The notes under the pieces are model-generated. The model saw nothing but the letters and a program-made list of their open reading frames with translations. It was not told where the DNA came from and searched no databases. Shown here piece after piece: positions 1 through 9,899 of a DNA stretch of 64,000 bases; position 1 is the stretch's first letter; every line of letters begins with the position of its first letter. The translations under genes were made by a program, and so were the position numbers. The stretch comes from Pararhizobium sp. IMCC3301 (GTDB taxonomy: Bacteria > Pseudomonadota > Alphaproteobacteria > Rhizobiales > GCA-2746425), in NCBI RefSeq assembly GCF_030758315.1, contig NZ_CP132336.1, positions 806,001-870,000 on the forward strand, given 5' to 3'.

Positions 1-87
1 CTATGTGCTTCTGGTACTGATAAGACGTCAGTTCTTTTCCGCGTCGCGGCGCGCCGCGCTGCACAGCCTTGAAGTGGGTCCTGACGC

Positions 88-366
88 GTGAGTGACCTGG
101 AGCACCAGATCGACACAGCCATTTTCGAACACCTCGCATCTTGCGCTGCACACAAGACCATCTGCCCATCCCAAATTGCCCGTGCTCTGGCCGGTTCCGA
201 TGAAAAACAATGGCGGCTGTTGATGAGGCCGATCCGGACCCGCGCCATTGCGCTGGCCCGGGCCGACCGGCTTGTGATCAAACGCAAGGGAAAGCCCGTC
301 GATCCCAGCGAAGGTTTCAAAGGGATTTACCGGCTCGGCAACGCCAAGGAAGAGCCCGAAAGATGA
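88..366 (+). CDS. DUF3253 family protein
   Basis: A 92-residue protein that starts at GTG and resembles the DUF3253 family, small proteins of unknown function with a winged-helix-like pattern. The family signature is visible: KTICPSQIARALAG near residues 24-37, WRLLM near 42-46, and a C-terminal stretch VIKRKGKPVDP followed by IYRLG. The product is basic and has no signal peptide or membrane segment, so it is probably cytoplasmic and might bind nucleic acid (inference). It is not obviously in an operon: the next gene is on the other strand and ends 67 bp away. Confidence 0.8.
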   Translation: MSDLEHQIDTAIFEHLASCAAHKTICPSQIARALAGSDEKQWRLLMRPIRTRAIALARADRLVIKRKGKPVDPSEGFKGIYRLGNAKEEPER

Positions 367-433
367 TCGTCTCCAGTTTGGTGTGCGGTCCGCACCTGAC
401 CCGCCTGGCCAGATTGCGCGAAACTGAGGCTGC

Positions 434-1051
434 CTATTTGATCTCGGCAGAAGATGCGACAACCTTACCGGCCAGACCGTAATCAATCGCTTCTTTGGCG
501 CTCATCCAGTAATCGCGATCAGTATCTTTTTCGATCTGCTCGATCTTCTGCCCGGTCGCATCGGCAAAAATCTTGTTCAAACGGTCGCGCATCTTGATGA
601 TTTCGCGGGCCTGAATTTCAATGTCGCTGGCTGCACCGCCCGCACCACCGGATGGCTGATGCAACAGGAAACGGGTGTTGGTGGTCGCAAAACGGTGCTT
701 TTTCGGCACCGATACATAAATCAGAGCGCCAGCGCTGGCCACCCAGCCGGTTCCCAGAATATTCACGGTCGGTTTGATGAAGCGGATCATGTCGTGGATC
801 ATATCGCCGGATTCAACGTGGCCGCCCGGTGAAGACACAACCACCAGGATCGGATCATCCGACGCCTGCGCAAGAGCCAGCAGCCGCGCCGAGACATCCC
901 GCGCCATATCCTGGGAAACCTGACCAGTTATCAACACCGTCCGCGCATCAAACAGATATTTATCGACGGAAGGCGATTTTTCCTTGTCCTCATCCTTGGA
1001 CTTGATGTCGTCATCGTCTTCAAACAGAGCGGGCATATCAGCGTGGGTCAT
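434..1051 (-). CDS. ClpP-family serine protease paralogue
   Basis: A 205-residue ClpP-fold peptidase. The catalytic serine is Ser106 in WVASAGAL, with His131 in LLHQP and Asp176 in the stretch EKDTDRD. The glycine-rich [11 protein letters not shown] loop at about 73-83 matches the oxyanion region. It differs from housekeeping ClpP in reading SAGA instead of SMGA at the nucleophile and in having a very acidic N-terminus (residues 10-25 nearly all D, E and K). No clpX or clpA lies nearby, so it may be a second ClpP that forms mixed rings or uses another unfoldase (inference). I chose the start that gives MTHADMP; a longer open frame continues upstream but runs into the divergent frmA gene. Confidence 0.85.
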   Translation of the reverse strand: MTHADMPALFEDDDDIKSKDEDKEKSPSVDKYLFDARTVLITGQVSQDMARDVSARLLALAQASDDPILVVVSSPGGHVESGDMIHDMIRFIKPTVNILGTGWVASAGALIYVSVPKKHRFATTNTRFLLHQPSGGAGGAASDIEIQAREIIKMRDRLNKIFADATGQKIEQIEKDTDRDYWMSAKEAIDYGLAGKVVASSAEIK

Positions 1052-1243
1052 GGAATGGTTCCGTAAATGAGGCGGGAATTTCGTTGTTCCGATATGGCAC
1101 TTGGGCTGATGCGAAACAAGTGAAAGATCACACATAAGCCGGATCGCTGCATGTTTACCGGAACTGCAGGCACGGGTTACAAAACCGTTGCACCTGCACA
1201 CCAGCCGTGTAGTTTGGCACAAGGAAACGCTGAGGATGAAACA

Positions 1244-2353
1244 ATGGATGTAAGAGCGGCTGTCGCTTTTGAAGCAGGCAAACCTTTGGAAGTCACCACG
1301 GTTCAATTGGGCGGACCCAAGGCTGGCGAAGTTCTGGTCGAAATCAAGGCAACCGGGATTTGTCACACTGATGAGTTTACCCGCTCAGGTGATGACCCTG
1401 AGGGAATTTTTCCTGCCATTCTGGGCCATGAAGGCGCTGGTGTGGTTGTCGAAATCGGCTCCGGTGTGACCTCTCTCAAGCCGGGCGATCATGTCATTCC
1501 GCTTTACACGCCGGAATGCCGCGAATGCGAATATTGCCTGCATCCCAAGACAAATCTCTGCCAGTCCATCCGCACAACCCAGGGACAGGGCCTGATGCCG
1601 GACGGCACATCGCGGTTTTCCATCGAAGGCAAGCCGATCATGCATTATATGGGCACATCCACCTTTGCCAACTATACGGTGTTGCCGGAAATCGCGCTGG
1701 CAAAAGTCCGCAAAGACGCGCCGTTCGAGACAATCTGCTACATCGGCTGCGGCGTCACAACCGGCATCGGCGCTGTCATCAACACCGCCAAAGTCGAGCC
1801 CGGCTCGAACTGTGTGGTGTTTGGTCTGGGCGGCATCGGCCTGAACGTCATTCAGGGCTGTAAACTCGCCGGAGCCAACATGATTGTTGGCGTTGATCTC
1901 AACGACAACAAGAAGGAATGGGGCGAGAAGTTCGGCATGACCCATTTCGTCAACCCCAAAGAAGCGGGCGATGATCTGGTGTCCTATCTGGTCGATCTGA
2001 CCGGCGGCGGCGCGGATTATTCGTTTGAATGTATCGGCAATACAAATGTCATGCGCCAGGCGCTGGAATGCTGCCACAAGGGCTGGGGCGAATCCATTAT
2101 CATCGGCGTTGCCGGTTCCGGCCAGGAAATTTCCACCCGGCCGTTCCAGCTTGTCACCGGCCGCTCCTGGCGCGGCTCCGCCTTTGGCGGTGCCCGGGGC
2201 CGCACCGACGTGCCCAAAATCGTCGACTGGTATATGAACGGCAAAATTCAGATCGATCCGATGATCACCCACACCATGCCGCTGGACGACATCAACAAGG
2301 GTTTTGATCTGATGCATTCCGGGGAATCCATCCGCAGCGTTGTTCTGTATTAG
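1244..2353 (+). CDS. frmA: S-(hydroxymethyl)glutathione dehydrogenase (class III alcohol dehydrogenase)
   Basis: A 369-residue zinc-dependent dehydrogenase that oxidises S-hydroxymethylglutathione, the spontaneous adduct of formaldehyde and glutathione, to S-formylglutathione with NAD. Catalytic zinc ligands are Cys40 (TGICHTD), His62 (GHEGAG) and the Cys of YIGCGVTTG. The structural zinc site is the four-cysteine loop C92, C95, C98, C106. The nucleotide-binding motif is GLGGIGL. It is followed after 39 bp by the S-formylglutathione hydrolase gene, so the two form a complete formaldehyde-to-formate route in the cytoplasm. An upstream in-frame extension exists, but the start at MDVRAA fits the family length. 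Confidence 0.96.
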   Translation: MDVRAAVAFEAGKPLEVTTVQLGGPKAGEVLVEIKATGICHTDEFTRSGDDPEGIFPAILGHEGAGVVVEIGSGVTSLKPGDHVIPLYTPECRECEYCLHPKTNLCQSIRTTQGQGLMPDGTSRFSIEGKPIMHYMGTSTFANYTVLPEIALAKVRKDAPFETICYIGCGVTTGIGAVINTAKVEPGSNCVVFGLGGIGLNVIQGCKLAGANMIVGVDLNDNKKEWGEKFGMTHFVNPKEAGDDLVSYLVDLTGGGADYSFECIGNTNVMRQALECCHKGWGESIIIGVAGSGQEISTRPFQLVTGRSWRGSAFGGARGRTDVPKIVDWYMNGKIQIDPMITHTMPLDDINKGFDLMHSGESIRSVVLY

Positions 2354-2392
2354 AACGCTTCGATATGAACAGCACATGATCCGGGAGCGGTA

Positions 2393-3235
2393 ATGCCAGA
2401 GTTGAAACTGATTGAGGAACGGCGCTCTCACGGCGGCTCCCAGCGGGTCTACAGCCATTGGAGCGAAGCCTGCCAATGCACCATGACATTCGCAATATTT
2501 CTGCCGCCGCAGGCAGCTGAAGGCCCCTGCCCGACCCTGACCTATTTATCGGGCCTCACCTGCAGTCATGCAAATGTCATGGAAAAAGGCGAATACCGCG
2601 CAGCCGCGGCCCGGCACGGCCTGATTGTCATTTGCCCGGACACCAGTCCGCGCGGCGACGACGTTGCCAATGAGGAAGTCTACTATTTCGGACAGGGCGC
2701 CGGCTTTTATCTGAATGCGACACAACCGCCTTATGCCACCCATTTCAATATGGAACGCTACATCACCGCGGAACTGCCGCATCTCATCTCTCAGAATTTT
2801 TCTGTAAGCGACTCAAGAGACTCTATTTTCGGCCATTCAATGGGGGGCCATGGCGCCTTGACACTGGCGCTGAAACATTCCGGCCTTTACCGCTCTGTTT
2901 CCGCCTTTGCGCCGATTGCCAACCCAGCCACCAGCGCATGGGGCAAGTATGCGTTGCCGCGATATTTGGGCGACGATGACACGGCCTGGCGGTCGGCAGA
3001 TGCCGTTGCTCTGATCGAGGATGGCCACCAGGTCGATGACATCCTGGTGGATCAGGGCCTCGCCGATGAATTTTTGCAGGACAATCTGAAACCGGATGCG
3101 CTGGAAGCTGCCTGCCGCTCGGCTGGCATCGCCCTGACGCTCCGGCGCCACGAAGGCTATGACCACTCCTATTATTTCATTTCCAGCTTTATGGCTGACC
3201 ATATTGCATGGCATGCGGAGCGGCTGGTCGAGTAG
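2393..3235 (+). CDS. fghA: S-formylglutathione hydrolase
   Basis: A 280-residue alpha/beta-hydrolase of the esterase D type that splits S-formylglutathione into formate and glutathione. The nucleophile elbow GHSMGG places the catalytic Ser at 149; the HEGYDHSYYF stretch near the C-terminus carries the histidine, and the Asp is probably in DQGLADEF. The conserved LTC and PDTSPRG segments of the family are present in the first 90 residues. It lies directly downstream of frmA on the same strand and is probably co-transcribed with it. It converges with pccB, 53 bp away. Confidence 0.96.
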   Translation: MPELKLIEERRSHGGSQRVYSHWSEACQCTMTFAIFLPPQAAEGPCPTLTYLSGLTCSHANVMEKGEYRAAAARHGLIVICPDTSPRGDDVANEEVYYFGQGAGFYLNATQPPYATHFNMERYITAELPHLISQNFSVSDSRDSIFGHSMGGHGALTLALKHSGLYRSVSAFAPIANPATSAWGKYALPRYLGDDDTAWRSADAVALIEDGHQVDDILVDQGLADEFLQDNLKPDALEAACRSAGIALTLRRHEGYDHSYYFISSFMADHIAWHAERLVE

Positions 3236-3288
3236 CGCGCATCCAGGTCTCCAGCTTCAGGATGAAATACAGATAGATCGTTGGATGA

Positions 3289-4821
3289 TTACAAAGGGAT
3301 GTTATCGTGCTTTTTCCAGGGGTTTTCCAACTGTTTGTTGCGTAAAAGCCGCAGCGCCCGCGACACCCGCCGCCGTGTCGAGTGCGGCATTATGACATCA
3401 TCGATATAGCCGCGTTCAGCTGCAACGAAAGGCGACAGAAAGCGCTTCTCATAGCCCTTTGTGTGTTCTGCGATGCGTTCGGAATTCTCGATATCCTTGC
3501 GGAAAATGATTTCCACCGCACCCCTGGCACCCATCACCGCAATTTCGGCACTTGGCCAGGCGTAATTCACATCGCCGCGCAGATGTTTTGACGCCATCAC
3601 ATCGTAAGCGCCGCCATAGGCTTTTCGCGTAATGATCGTGATTTTTGGAACGGTTGCCTCGGCATAGGCAAACAGAAGTTTGGCACCGTGCTTGATCAGA
3701 CCGCCATATTCCTGCGCCGTCCCTGGCAGAAAGCCCGGGACATCGACAAAGGTGATGATTGGAATGTTGAAACAATCGCAAAACCGCACGAACCGGGCCG
3801 CCTTCCGGCTCGCATCGCTGTCCAGTACACCTGCCAGCACCATTGGCTGATTGGCCACGACCCCGACCGTGCGGCCCTCCATACGGCCAAAACCAATAAC
3901 GATATTGGCCGCGTGTTTTTCCTGAATTTCAAAGAAATCGCCGTCATCCAGCGTTTTGACGATCAGTTCCTTCACATCATAGGGTTTGTTGGCGCTGTCG
4001 GGAATGATCGTGTCGAGCGATGGTTCGATTCGCTCCGGATCATCCTGCTGTGCAAGTTCGGGAAGGTCGGAAATATTGCTGGCCGGCAGAAAATCCACCA
4101 ACCGCCGGATTTCCAGCAGGGCCTCCACATCATTGTCGTATGCGCCATCGGCAATTGATGATCGGGTGGTGTGAATCGAGGCCCCACCCAACTGCTCGGC
4201 AGTGACAGTCTCATTGGTCACCGTTTTCACAACATCTGGACCGGTTACAAACATGTAGCTGGTATCACGTACCATATAGATGAAATCGGTCATGGCCGGC
4301 GAATACACATCGCCACCGGCGCATGGTCCCATGATTACGGAAATCTGCGGAATCACGCCGGAGGCCAGCACATTGCGCTGAAACACTTCGCCATAGCCGC
4401 CAAGAGCCGCCACGCCTTCCTGAATACGTGCTCCGCCCGCATCGAACAGTCCGATGATCGGCGTGCGGTTTTTCAGCGCCATATCCTGAATCTTGCTGAT
4501 TTTCAGAGCATGCGTTTCGGAAAGCGAACCGCCGAAAACCGTAAAATCCTTGGCAAACACAAACACCGGACGGCCGTTGATCGTACCCCAGCCGGTAACC
4601 ACGCCATCCCCGGCAATCCTGGTGTCTTCCATGCCGAAATCGGTACAGCGATGCTGTACGAACATGTCGTATTCTTCAAATGAGTCTTCATCGAGCAGAA
4701 TCTTCAGCCGTTCGCGGGCGGTCAGCTTACCCTTGGCATGCTGGGCTTCGATGCGCCGCTTGCCACCACCAAGCCGCGCATCGGCGCGGCGGGCTTCCAG
4801 TTCAGCCAGTACAGATGTCAT
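3289..4821 (-). CDS. pccB: Propionyl-CoA-type carboxylase beta chain
   Basis: A 510-residue biotin-dependent carboxyltransferase, the length usual for PccB. It moves the carboxyl group from carboxybiotin to an acyl-CoA, probably propionyl-CoA, giving methylmalonyl-CoA. The N-terminal [10 protein letters not shown] segment and the crotonase-like glycine motifs ([44 protein letters not shown]) are all present. The biotin carboxylase/carrier subunit (pccA) is not in the window, so it must be encoded elsewhere. Substrate choice between propionyl- and other short acyl-CoAs cannot be told from the sequence. I chose the second possible start (MTSVLAEL), since the ten residues before it are not family-like. 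Confidence 0.93.
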   Translation of the reverse strand: MTSVLAELEARRADARLGGGKRRIEAQHAKGKLTARERLKILLDEDSFEEYDMFVQHRCTDFGMEDTRIAGDGVVTGWGTINGRPVFVFAKDFTVFGGSLSETHALKISKIQDMALKNRTPIIGLFDAGGARIQEGVAALGGYGEVFQRNVLASGVIPQISVIMGPCAGGDVYSPAMTDFIYMVRDTSYMFVTGPDVVKTVTNETVTAEQLGGASIHTTRSSIADGAYDNDVEALLEIRRLVDFLPASNISDLPELAQQDDPERIEPSLDTIIPDSANKPYDVKELIVKTLDDGDFFEIQEKHAANIVIGFGRMEGRTVGVVANQPMVLAGVLDSDASRKAARFVRFCDCFNIPIITFVDVPGFLPGTAQEYGGLIKHGAKLLFAYAEATVPKITIITRKAYGGAYDVMASKHLRGDVNYAWPSAEIAVMGARGAVEIIFRKDIENSERIAEHTKGYEKRFLSPFVAAERGYIDDVIMPHSTRRRVSRALRLLRNKQLENPWKKHDNIPL

Positions 4822-4898
4822 AGAATTCCCAGTCTGGTATCGTGCCTGCAGCAATACTGAACAGGATTACCACGCAAAACAAGACAACGAGAAGATAA

Positions 4899-5663
4899 TC
4901 ATTGGTCTGACAGATGGGCGGCGGCCAAAAGCGCGACGTCGAACTCGCGGCGCCGGAAGGCGCGCCTCGCCTGTGCTTCTGCATCGGCACCCCAATGCGA
5001 GATGTTCCAGTCTTCATCGACATGAGCCGCTGCCCAGGCTGAATGACCTGTAAGCGCACCTTCGGCTGCTGCCAGGGCAATCAGGACCGATCCGGTCAGT
5101 GACGTCATGACCTGAAGACCGGCCAGACAGAGCGGATCAGTCTTGTAATTTGCTACCAGAGCGGAAATTCGGGCGACGCTCTCAGCCGGCTGGTCCAGAT
5201 ACATCATGCCTTCGGCGAGCAGAAACCGCGTCTCATACTGGACCTTGAAAAAGTCCAGAACCGGATCCCAGTGCTGGCTTTGCAAAGCCACCAGATCATC
5301 CGGCTGCCCGGCCCGGTAGAACAGAAGATCGCTTTGCGCATAGGCAGAGGTTTCCACCGCCACTGCGTCCAGCGCTGATGCAACGCCGTCAATCGCCGAA
5401 TTGGCCAACCGTGTAAACGGCATCTGCACCGGGTTGATATGCTGTTTCTGGTTCGCCCATTCTTTGACCAGTTCATCGGCGAAAGCGGTATGGCGGATGG
5501 CCAGCGGATGCTTGGCCGGTGTGCGGGCAGGACGACCGTCAAGCAGCAGCTGACAGGCCCCATCGCGTTCGGCAAGGCTGGCTTCCTTATAGAAACGTTT
5601 CGGCAATTCCGGAGCCAAGTGTTTTTGCGCCCGTTTGACCGGGTCCGTATCCAATGGAGTCAC
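4899..5663 (-). CDS. ATP12-family F1-ATPase assembly chaperone
   Basis: A 254-residue protein of the ATP12 family, found in mitochondria and alphaproteobacteria, which helps the F1 alpha subunit assemble into ATP synthase. Typical features are KRFYKEA near the N-terminus, LLDGRPARTPAK, the helical EWANQKQHINP segment with PFTRLANSAID, and the aspartate-rich DLLFYRAGQPDDLV stretch before WDPVLDFF. It starts at GTG and overlaps the stop of the upstream HAD gene by four bases (GTGA), so translation is likely coupled. The ATP synthase operon itself is not in the window. Confidence 0.9.
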   Translation of the reverse strand: MTPLDTDPVKRAQKHLAPELPKRFYKEASLAERDGACQLLLDGRPARTPAKHPLAIRHTAFADELVKEWANQKQHINPVQMPFTRLANSAIDGVASALDAVAVETSAYAQSDLLFYRAGQPDDLVALQSQHWDPVLDFFKVQYETRFLLAEGMMYLDQPAESVARISALVANYKTDPLCLAGLQVMTSLTGSVLIALAAAEGALTGHSAWAAAHVDEDWNISHWGADAEAQARRAFRRREFDVALLAAAHLSDQ

Positions 5664-6328
5664 GATCTCTGGCCACTCTGATCTAACAGCAGGTGGCTCT
5701 GAAGCTCGGCAAAGCTATCGAACAATGCGCCGGCACCGGCCTGCATCAGCGCTGCCGGCTGGTGATAGCCCCAGGTCACGCCCAATGCCTCAATCGAGGC
5801 GTTTCGCGCCATCATCATGTCAAAACTGGTATCGCCGATCAGGACCGTCTCAGCGGCAGAAGCGCCTGTTTCCCGCAAAGCCTGCTGCACCATGGCGGGG
5901 TCCGGCTTGGAAGGTGCATTATCCGATGTCTGAATGGTGACGAACCGGTTCTGCAGCGAATGCAGATCTAAAATAGCGTCGACACCGCGCCGCGACTTGC
6001 CTGTTGCAAGACCCAGCAACACGTCGTCCTGTGCGGCAAGTGCGTCAAGACAGGCTTTGGCGCCCTCATAGAGCGGCTCGTGATAATCCGGATCACTGCG
6101 CAACTCAAAGAAACTCTTGCGGTAGGTCGTCACCAGCTTTTCGATGGGGTGATCCGCATCGGTCAGATCAGTCATGGCTTCATGCAGCGAACGGCCGATG
6201 ATCGCAAGAGTGCGCTCACGGGAGGGCGGCTCCAGCTCAAGCGCCGTGAAAGCTCTGTCCATCGCCGCTACGATCATGTGCTGACTGTCAATCAAAGTGC
6301 CGTCGCAATCAAACAATATCAGGCGCAT
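5660..6328 (-). CDS. HAD-superfamily hydrolase (phosphoglycolate-phosphatase-like)
   Basis: A 222-residue HAD-IA hydrolase. Motif I is FDCDGTLIDS (nucleophile Asp8, acid/base Asp10); motif III lysine lies in the SKPDP stretch and motif IV is IGDTSFDMMMA. The cap domain is helical, as in Gph-type phosphatases. The physiological substrate is unknown; small phosphorylated metabolites are usual for the family. It lies 3 bp downstream of the pseudouridine synthase gene and overlaps atp12 by four bases, so it belongs to the same transcription unit. Confidence 0.88.
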   Translation of the reverse strand: MRLILFDCDGTLIDSQHMIVAAMDRAFTALELEPPSRERTLAIIGRSLHEAMTDLTDADHPIEKLVTTYRKSFFELRSDPDYHEPLYEGAKACLDALAAQDDVLLGLATGKSRRGVDAILDLHSLQNRFVTIQTSDNAPSKPDPAMVQQALRETGASAAETVLIGDTSFDMMMARNASIEALGVTWGYHQPAALMQAGAGALFDSFAELQSHLLLDQSGQRS

Positions 6329-6331
6329 GGA

Positions 6332-7339
6332 CTAGAATTCTTCCTCGTCAGACATGCCGTTTTCCTCATCAAAGCCAAGCAGATTGAAAGTCTGCTTGAT
6401 ATGCGGTGACAAGGGCGCTGAGATATCCAGAACCGGAATACCAAGATGCGGTGCCGGATGCGGAATGACAATGCGCTGGGCATGCAGATGCAGCCGCTTT
6501 TGAATTCCGTTGGGCAGTTCCCAGTTCTCGATATCGAAATATTTCGGATCGCCGATGATCGGAGTTCCGATGTACTGGGTGTGTATCCGCAACTGGTGAG
6601 TTCGCCCGGTGACCGGCTTCAATTCAAGCCAGGATAACCGGTCTCCGGCTTTTTCGATGACCCGGTAATTGGTAACTGCGTGGTCGGCATCCGGCTCGCC
6701 GTGACGCGCGATGCGCATGCGATCGCCATCATCCGTCGATTCTTTCAGCAGATGAGTTGAAATCCGCCCTTCATTCGGCCGCGGTACGCCTTTGACCACA
6801 GCCCAATAGGTTTTTCGCGTATCGCGGTGACGGAACGATTCAGCCATCGCCTTGGCAGCGCTGCGGGTCTTGGCAATCAGCATAACGCCGGTTGTGTCCC
6901 GGTCGAGCCGATGCACAAGACGCGGTTTCTGCCCCTTGCGGTCGCGGAACGCTTCCAGCATGCCATCGACATGCCGGTTGATGCCGGAGCCGCCCTGAAC
7001 AGCCAATCCAAAAGGCTTGTTCAGAACCATCACATGTTTGTCGTCATGCAGGATAAGCGAGCGCAGAAATGTGGCATCGTCTTCGCGCCAGGCCGCTTTT
7101 GACTGACCCAGGGCCTGATCGGGCGCCGCAGCGCCGGTTATCGGCGGAACGCGGACCATCTGGCCGGCCAGAAGCCGTGTCGACGTCTTGACCCGGCCGC
7201 CTTCCACCCGGATCTGCCCGGAGCGTATAAGTTTTTGCAACTGGCCGAAGCCGAGGCCCGGAAAATGCGCCTTGAACCAGCGGTCAAGCCGCATATCAGC
7301 TTCATCCACATCGACTTTCTTCATTTGAACCGCGTTCAT
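6332..7339 (-). CDS. rluC: RluA/RluC-family 23S rRNA pseudouridine synthase
   Basis: A 335-residue pseudouridine synthase that isomerises uridines in large-subunit rRNA. It has an N-terminal S4 RNA-binding domain (about 12-75, with RLDRWFKAHFPGL) and the catalytic domain with the HRLDRDTTG motif containing the nucleophilic Asp, plus VTGRTHQLRIH in the C-terminal half. The start is decided by an ATGA overlap with the end of crcB; an upstream in-frame extension runs inside crcB and is not family-like. The RluC label is by general similarity; RluA and RluD types share the same core. Confidence 0.88.
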   Translation of the reverse strand: MNAVQMKKVDVDEADMRLDRWFKAHFPGLGFGQLQKLIRSGQIRVEGGRVKTSTRLLAGQMVRVPPITGAAAPDQALGQSKAAWREDDATFLRSLILHDDKHVMVLNKPFGLAVQGGSGINRHVDGMLEAFRDRKGQKPRLVHRLDRDTTGVMLIAKTRSAAKAMAESFRHRDTRKTYWAVVKGVPRPNEGRISTHLLKESTDDGDRMRIARHGEPDADHAVTNYRVIEKAGDRLSWLELKPVTGRTHQLRIHTQYIGTPIIGDPKYFDIENWELPNGIQKRLHLHAQRIVIPHPAPHLGIPVLDISAPLSPHIKQTFNLLGFDEENGMSDEEEF

Positions 7340-7710
7340 GCAAATGCCCTTATCAGCTTTGCCCCGGCAACGATGGCGGCCAGACACAGCGCCACCTGGC
7401 CGGCAACATACAGCGCAGCAATCCCGCCCTCGCCACGTTGCCATAGCATAAGCGACTCCAGGGAGAAGGCGGAGAAGGTTGTGAAACCGCCCAGCAATCC
7501 CGTCATCACAAACAGACGCAACTCATCAGAGCCACCTTTCAGCACGAAATGACCGGCCACTGCTCCCATCAAAAATGACCCGACTACGTTTACAAACAGC
7601 GTTCCCAGAGGATAGGCACCACCAGCCAGGCGCAGGATCAGCAGTCCCGATCCATAACGCAAGCAGGCTCCCAATGCACCCCCAACAGCAACAGCCAGCA
7701 ATCCGGTCAT
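7336..7710 (-). CDS. crcB: Fluoride channel CrcB/Fluc
   Basis: A 124-residue membrane protein of the Fluc family, which forms dual-topology dimers exporting fluoride from the cytoplasm. Four hydrophobic helices are visible and the family signatures are intact: GGALGACLRY near the N-terminus, NVVGSFLMG in helix 2 and GGFTTFSAFSLE in helix 3 (the Phe-box residues). It overlaps its upstream and downstream genes by four bases each. I saw no fluoride riboswitch before it, so expression probably follows the operon. Confidence 0.93.
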   Translation of the reverse strand: MTGLLAVAVGGALGACLRYGSGLLILRLAGGAYPLGTLFVNVVGSFLMGAVAGHFVLKGGSDELRLFVMTGLLGGFTTFSAFSLESLMLWQRGEGGIAALYVAGQVALCLAAIVAGAKLIRAFA

Positions 7711-8570
7711 GAAGGCGCAAGGCCGAAAATCCAGCCTTCCCTTTGCGCTGCGGCAACCCTGCGCGGATCAGAAAACAGGGTCGGGTCCGCCGCCAACGCG
7801 CGCAACGCCGCCACAGAAATCACCGCGTCAGCCTCGTCCTGGATACTCATCCGCGGGGGGCTGCCGGAGTGAAAATAAGCCAGCGTATTCTGGATGGTTT
7901 CGTGATCATAAGCACGCTTTAGACCAGCCATTTGATAAAACAGGCTCGGATACATTTCGCACAGAACCACATTGGCATCCTCGATCGGGTCAAACGGCCA
8001 GATCGCAATGCGGTGGTCGTTGACCGCTCGTAAGGCGTGAAACATTCTCATGCCGGCAAATGAACCGGGCCCGATCTGCTTGGCTCCCATACAGTGATAA
8101 ATGCTGGCCGGCTTTGGCGACAACTGACTCTCGGTTTCACGAAACCGGTCAAAGCGAAACTCGTCGCCCCGGTACCGATCACACAGAATATAAGGCGCGA
8201 ACGCTGACTCCATACTGCGAATGGCAGGGCCTGCGTAGTAATGCGCCTCTCCCGAACAGATATTTTCCACCAGATCCCACAGCTCTTCCACCCGGTCCAG
8301 CGGCGCTTCGCCTTCCGGCAGCGGGCCCTCTTCCGGCCACGGCACCGAAAAACAGAAATCCAGGCCCACAAGGGTCCGTCGATCCGCTCTCGCCAGTTTC
8401 ATCAAAAGATTCTTGATGACTACCCGGCCCCAGTTCTTGGCATCCGGCAGACGCATGAGAACAGGGCCAGTACCCGCCTCAATATCGAGATAGGCGATCT
8501 GAATGCCACGTTGCCGCTCGCCCATGGCGCCGGACCAGTCGATCGCCAAAAACCTGTCAAACCGGTTCAT
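7707..8570 (-). CDS. Uncharacterised protein with an RNase H-like (DUF429-type) pattern
   Basis: A 287-residue cytoplasmic protein that I cannot name firmly. Its N-terminus FLAIDWSGA, the second acidic strand VGLDFCFSVP, the central CEMYPSLFY and the C-terminal DEADAVISVAALRAL follow the order of acidic residues in DUF429 and related RNase H-fold proteins, which suggests a metal-binding nuclease-like core (inference). It ends in a four-base overlap with crcB and starts directly after the rarA stop, so it lies in the rarA-to-pccB row. No membrane segment or signal peptide. Confidence 0.6.
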   Translation of the reverse strand: MNRFDRFLAIDWSGAMGERQRGIQIAYLDIEAGTGPVLMRLPDAKNWGRVVIKNLLMKLARADRRTLVGLDFCFSVPWPEEGPLPEGEAPLDRVEELWDLVENICSGEAHYYAGPAIRSMESAFAPYILCDRYRGDEFRFDRFRETESQLSPKPASIYHCMGAKQIGPGSFAGMRMFHALRAVNDHRIAIWPFDPIEDANVVLCEMYPSLFYQMAGLKRAYDHETIQNTLAYFHSGSPPRMSIQDEADAVISVAALRALAADPTLFSDPRRVAAAQREGWIFGLAPS

Positions 8571-9896
8571 TCAGTCCTCATTCTTTAGGTGTCGAGTGCG
8601 GTCCTGCCGCAGTTTGTCCCAGTAGTCCAGCCGTTTTTGAAGGTCACGTTCAAATCCGCGCGGGACAGGATAGTAAAACTGCGCATCACCCAGTTCATCA
8701 GGCAGGTAACGCTGTCCGGAAAAGGCTTCGGGCTGATCATGATCATACAGATAGCCGCCGCCATACCCTTCCTGTTTCATCAGTTTGGTCGGCGCGTTCA
8801 GAATCTGTTTCGGCGGCATCAGAGAGCCATTGGATCTGGCCGCATTCATGGCCTGTTTGTAAGCGGTGTAGAGCGCATTGGATTTGGGCGCGGTGGCAAG
8901 ATACACCACGGCCTGAGCCAACGCCAATTCGCCCTCCGGACTGCCCAGAAACTCAAACGAATCCCGCGCAGCGATACATTGCGCCAGCGCTTGCGGGTCA
9001 GCCAGCCCGATATCTTCCGATGCCATGCGCACCAGCCGGCGCGCCAGATAGAGCGGGTCTTCACCGGCATCCAGCATACGGCACAGATAATACAGAGAGG
9101 CCTGCGGATCGGAGCCGCGCACCGATTTGTGCAGCGCGGATATGAGATTGTAATGCCCGTCTTCACTCTTGTCGTAAATCGGCGCCCGCCGCTGCAGCAC
9201 GGTCTGCAACATCGCCGCATCAAACAATTCGTCTTTGCCGGCAGCGCGCCAAACCTCTTCGGCAAGGCTCAGCGCCGCACGGCCATCTCCATCTGCCATC
9301 CGGATGAGCGAAGATCTGGCTTCAGAATCCAGCGGTAGTTTGTGCTCCATAAATGTTTCGGCACGGGTCAACATCGCCCCGATAGCGGTGTCATCAAGCG
9401 CTTTGAACACCAGCACCTGCGCGCGAGACAGCACCGCCGAATTCAGCTCGAATGACGGATTTTCCGTGGTCGCACCGACCAGTGTGACCGTGCCGTCTTC
9501 CATGACCGGCAAAAAGGCGTCCTGTTGCGCCCGGTTGAAGCGGTGGATCTCGTCGACAAACAGCAACGTGCCCTGCCCGGTGCTGCGCCGGTGGCGTGCG
9601 GTTTCGAAGATTTTTTTCAGATCCGCCACACCCGAGAAAATCGCCGACAATTGCTCAAAATGAAGATCAGTTTCATTCGCGAGCAATCTGGCGACTGTGG
9701 TTTTCCCGGTGCCGGGCGGACCCCAGAACACCAGAGAGCCGACACGGCCGCTGCGCAACATGCGCGTCAGCGTTCCTTCTGCGCCGACGATATGATCCTG
9801 TCCGACCACATCTGCAAGCGCAGCCGGTCTCAGCCGGTCAGCCAGTGGTCGTGGCGCATCTGCACCCATATTGGCTGCATCAAACAGCGAAGGCAC
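8571..9896 (-). CDS. rarA: Replication-associated recombination protein A (AAA+ ATPase)
   Basis: A 441-residue RarA/MgsA protein, an AAA+ ATPase related to clamp-loader subunits that acts at stalled replication forks. Walker A is GPPGTGKTT (about 60-68), Walker B is DEIHRF, and sensor 1 follows as LVGATTENPSF. The C-terminal half has the tetramerisation region with GSDPQASLYYLCRMLDAGEDP and the GGGYLYDHDQP motif typical of the family. It starts at GTG and follows degP by 3 bp, so it is probably expressed with it. Confidence 0.95.
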   Translation of the reverse strand: MPSLFDAANMGADAPRPLADRLRPAALADVVGQDHIVGAEGTLTRMLRSGRVGSLVFWGPPGTGKTTVARLLANETDLHFEQLSAIFSGVADLKKIFETARHRRSTGQGTLLFVDEIHRFNRAQQDAFLPVMEDGTVTLVGATTENPSFELNSAVLSRAQVLVFKALDDTAIGAMLTRAETFMEHKLPLDSEARSSLIRMADGDGRAALSLAEEVWRAAGKDELFDAAMLQTVLQRRAPIYDKSEDGHYNLISALHKSVRGSDPQASLYYLCRMLDAGEDPLYLARRLVRMASEDIGLADPQALAQCIAARDSFEFLGSPEGELALAQAVVYLATAPKSNALYTAYKQAMNAARSNGSLMPPKQILNAPTKLMKQEGYGGGYLYDHDQPEAFSGQRYLPDELGDAQFYYPVPRGFERDLQKRLDYWDKLRQDRTRHLKNED

Positions 9897-9899
9897 GTT

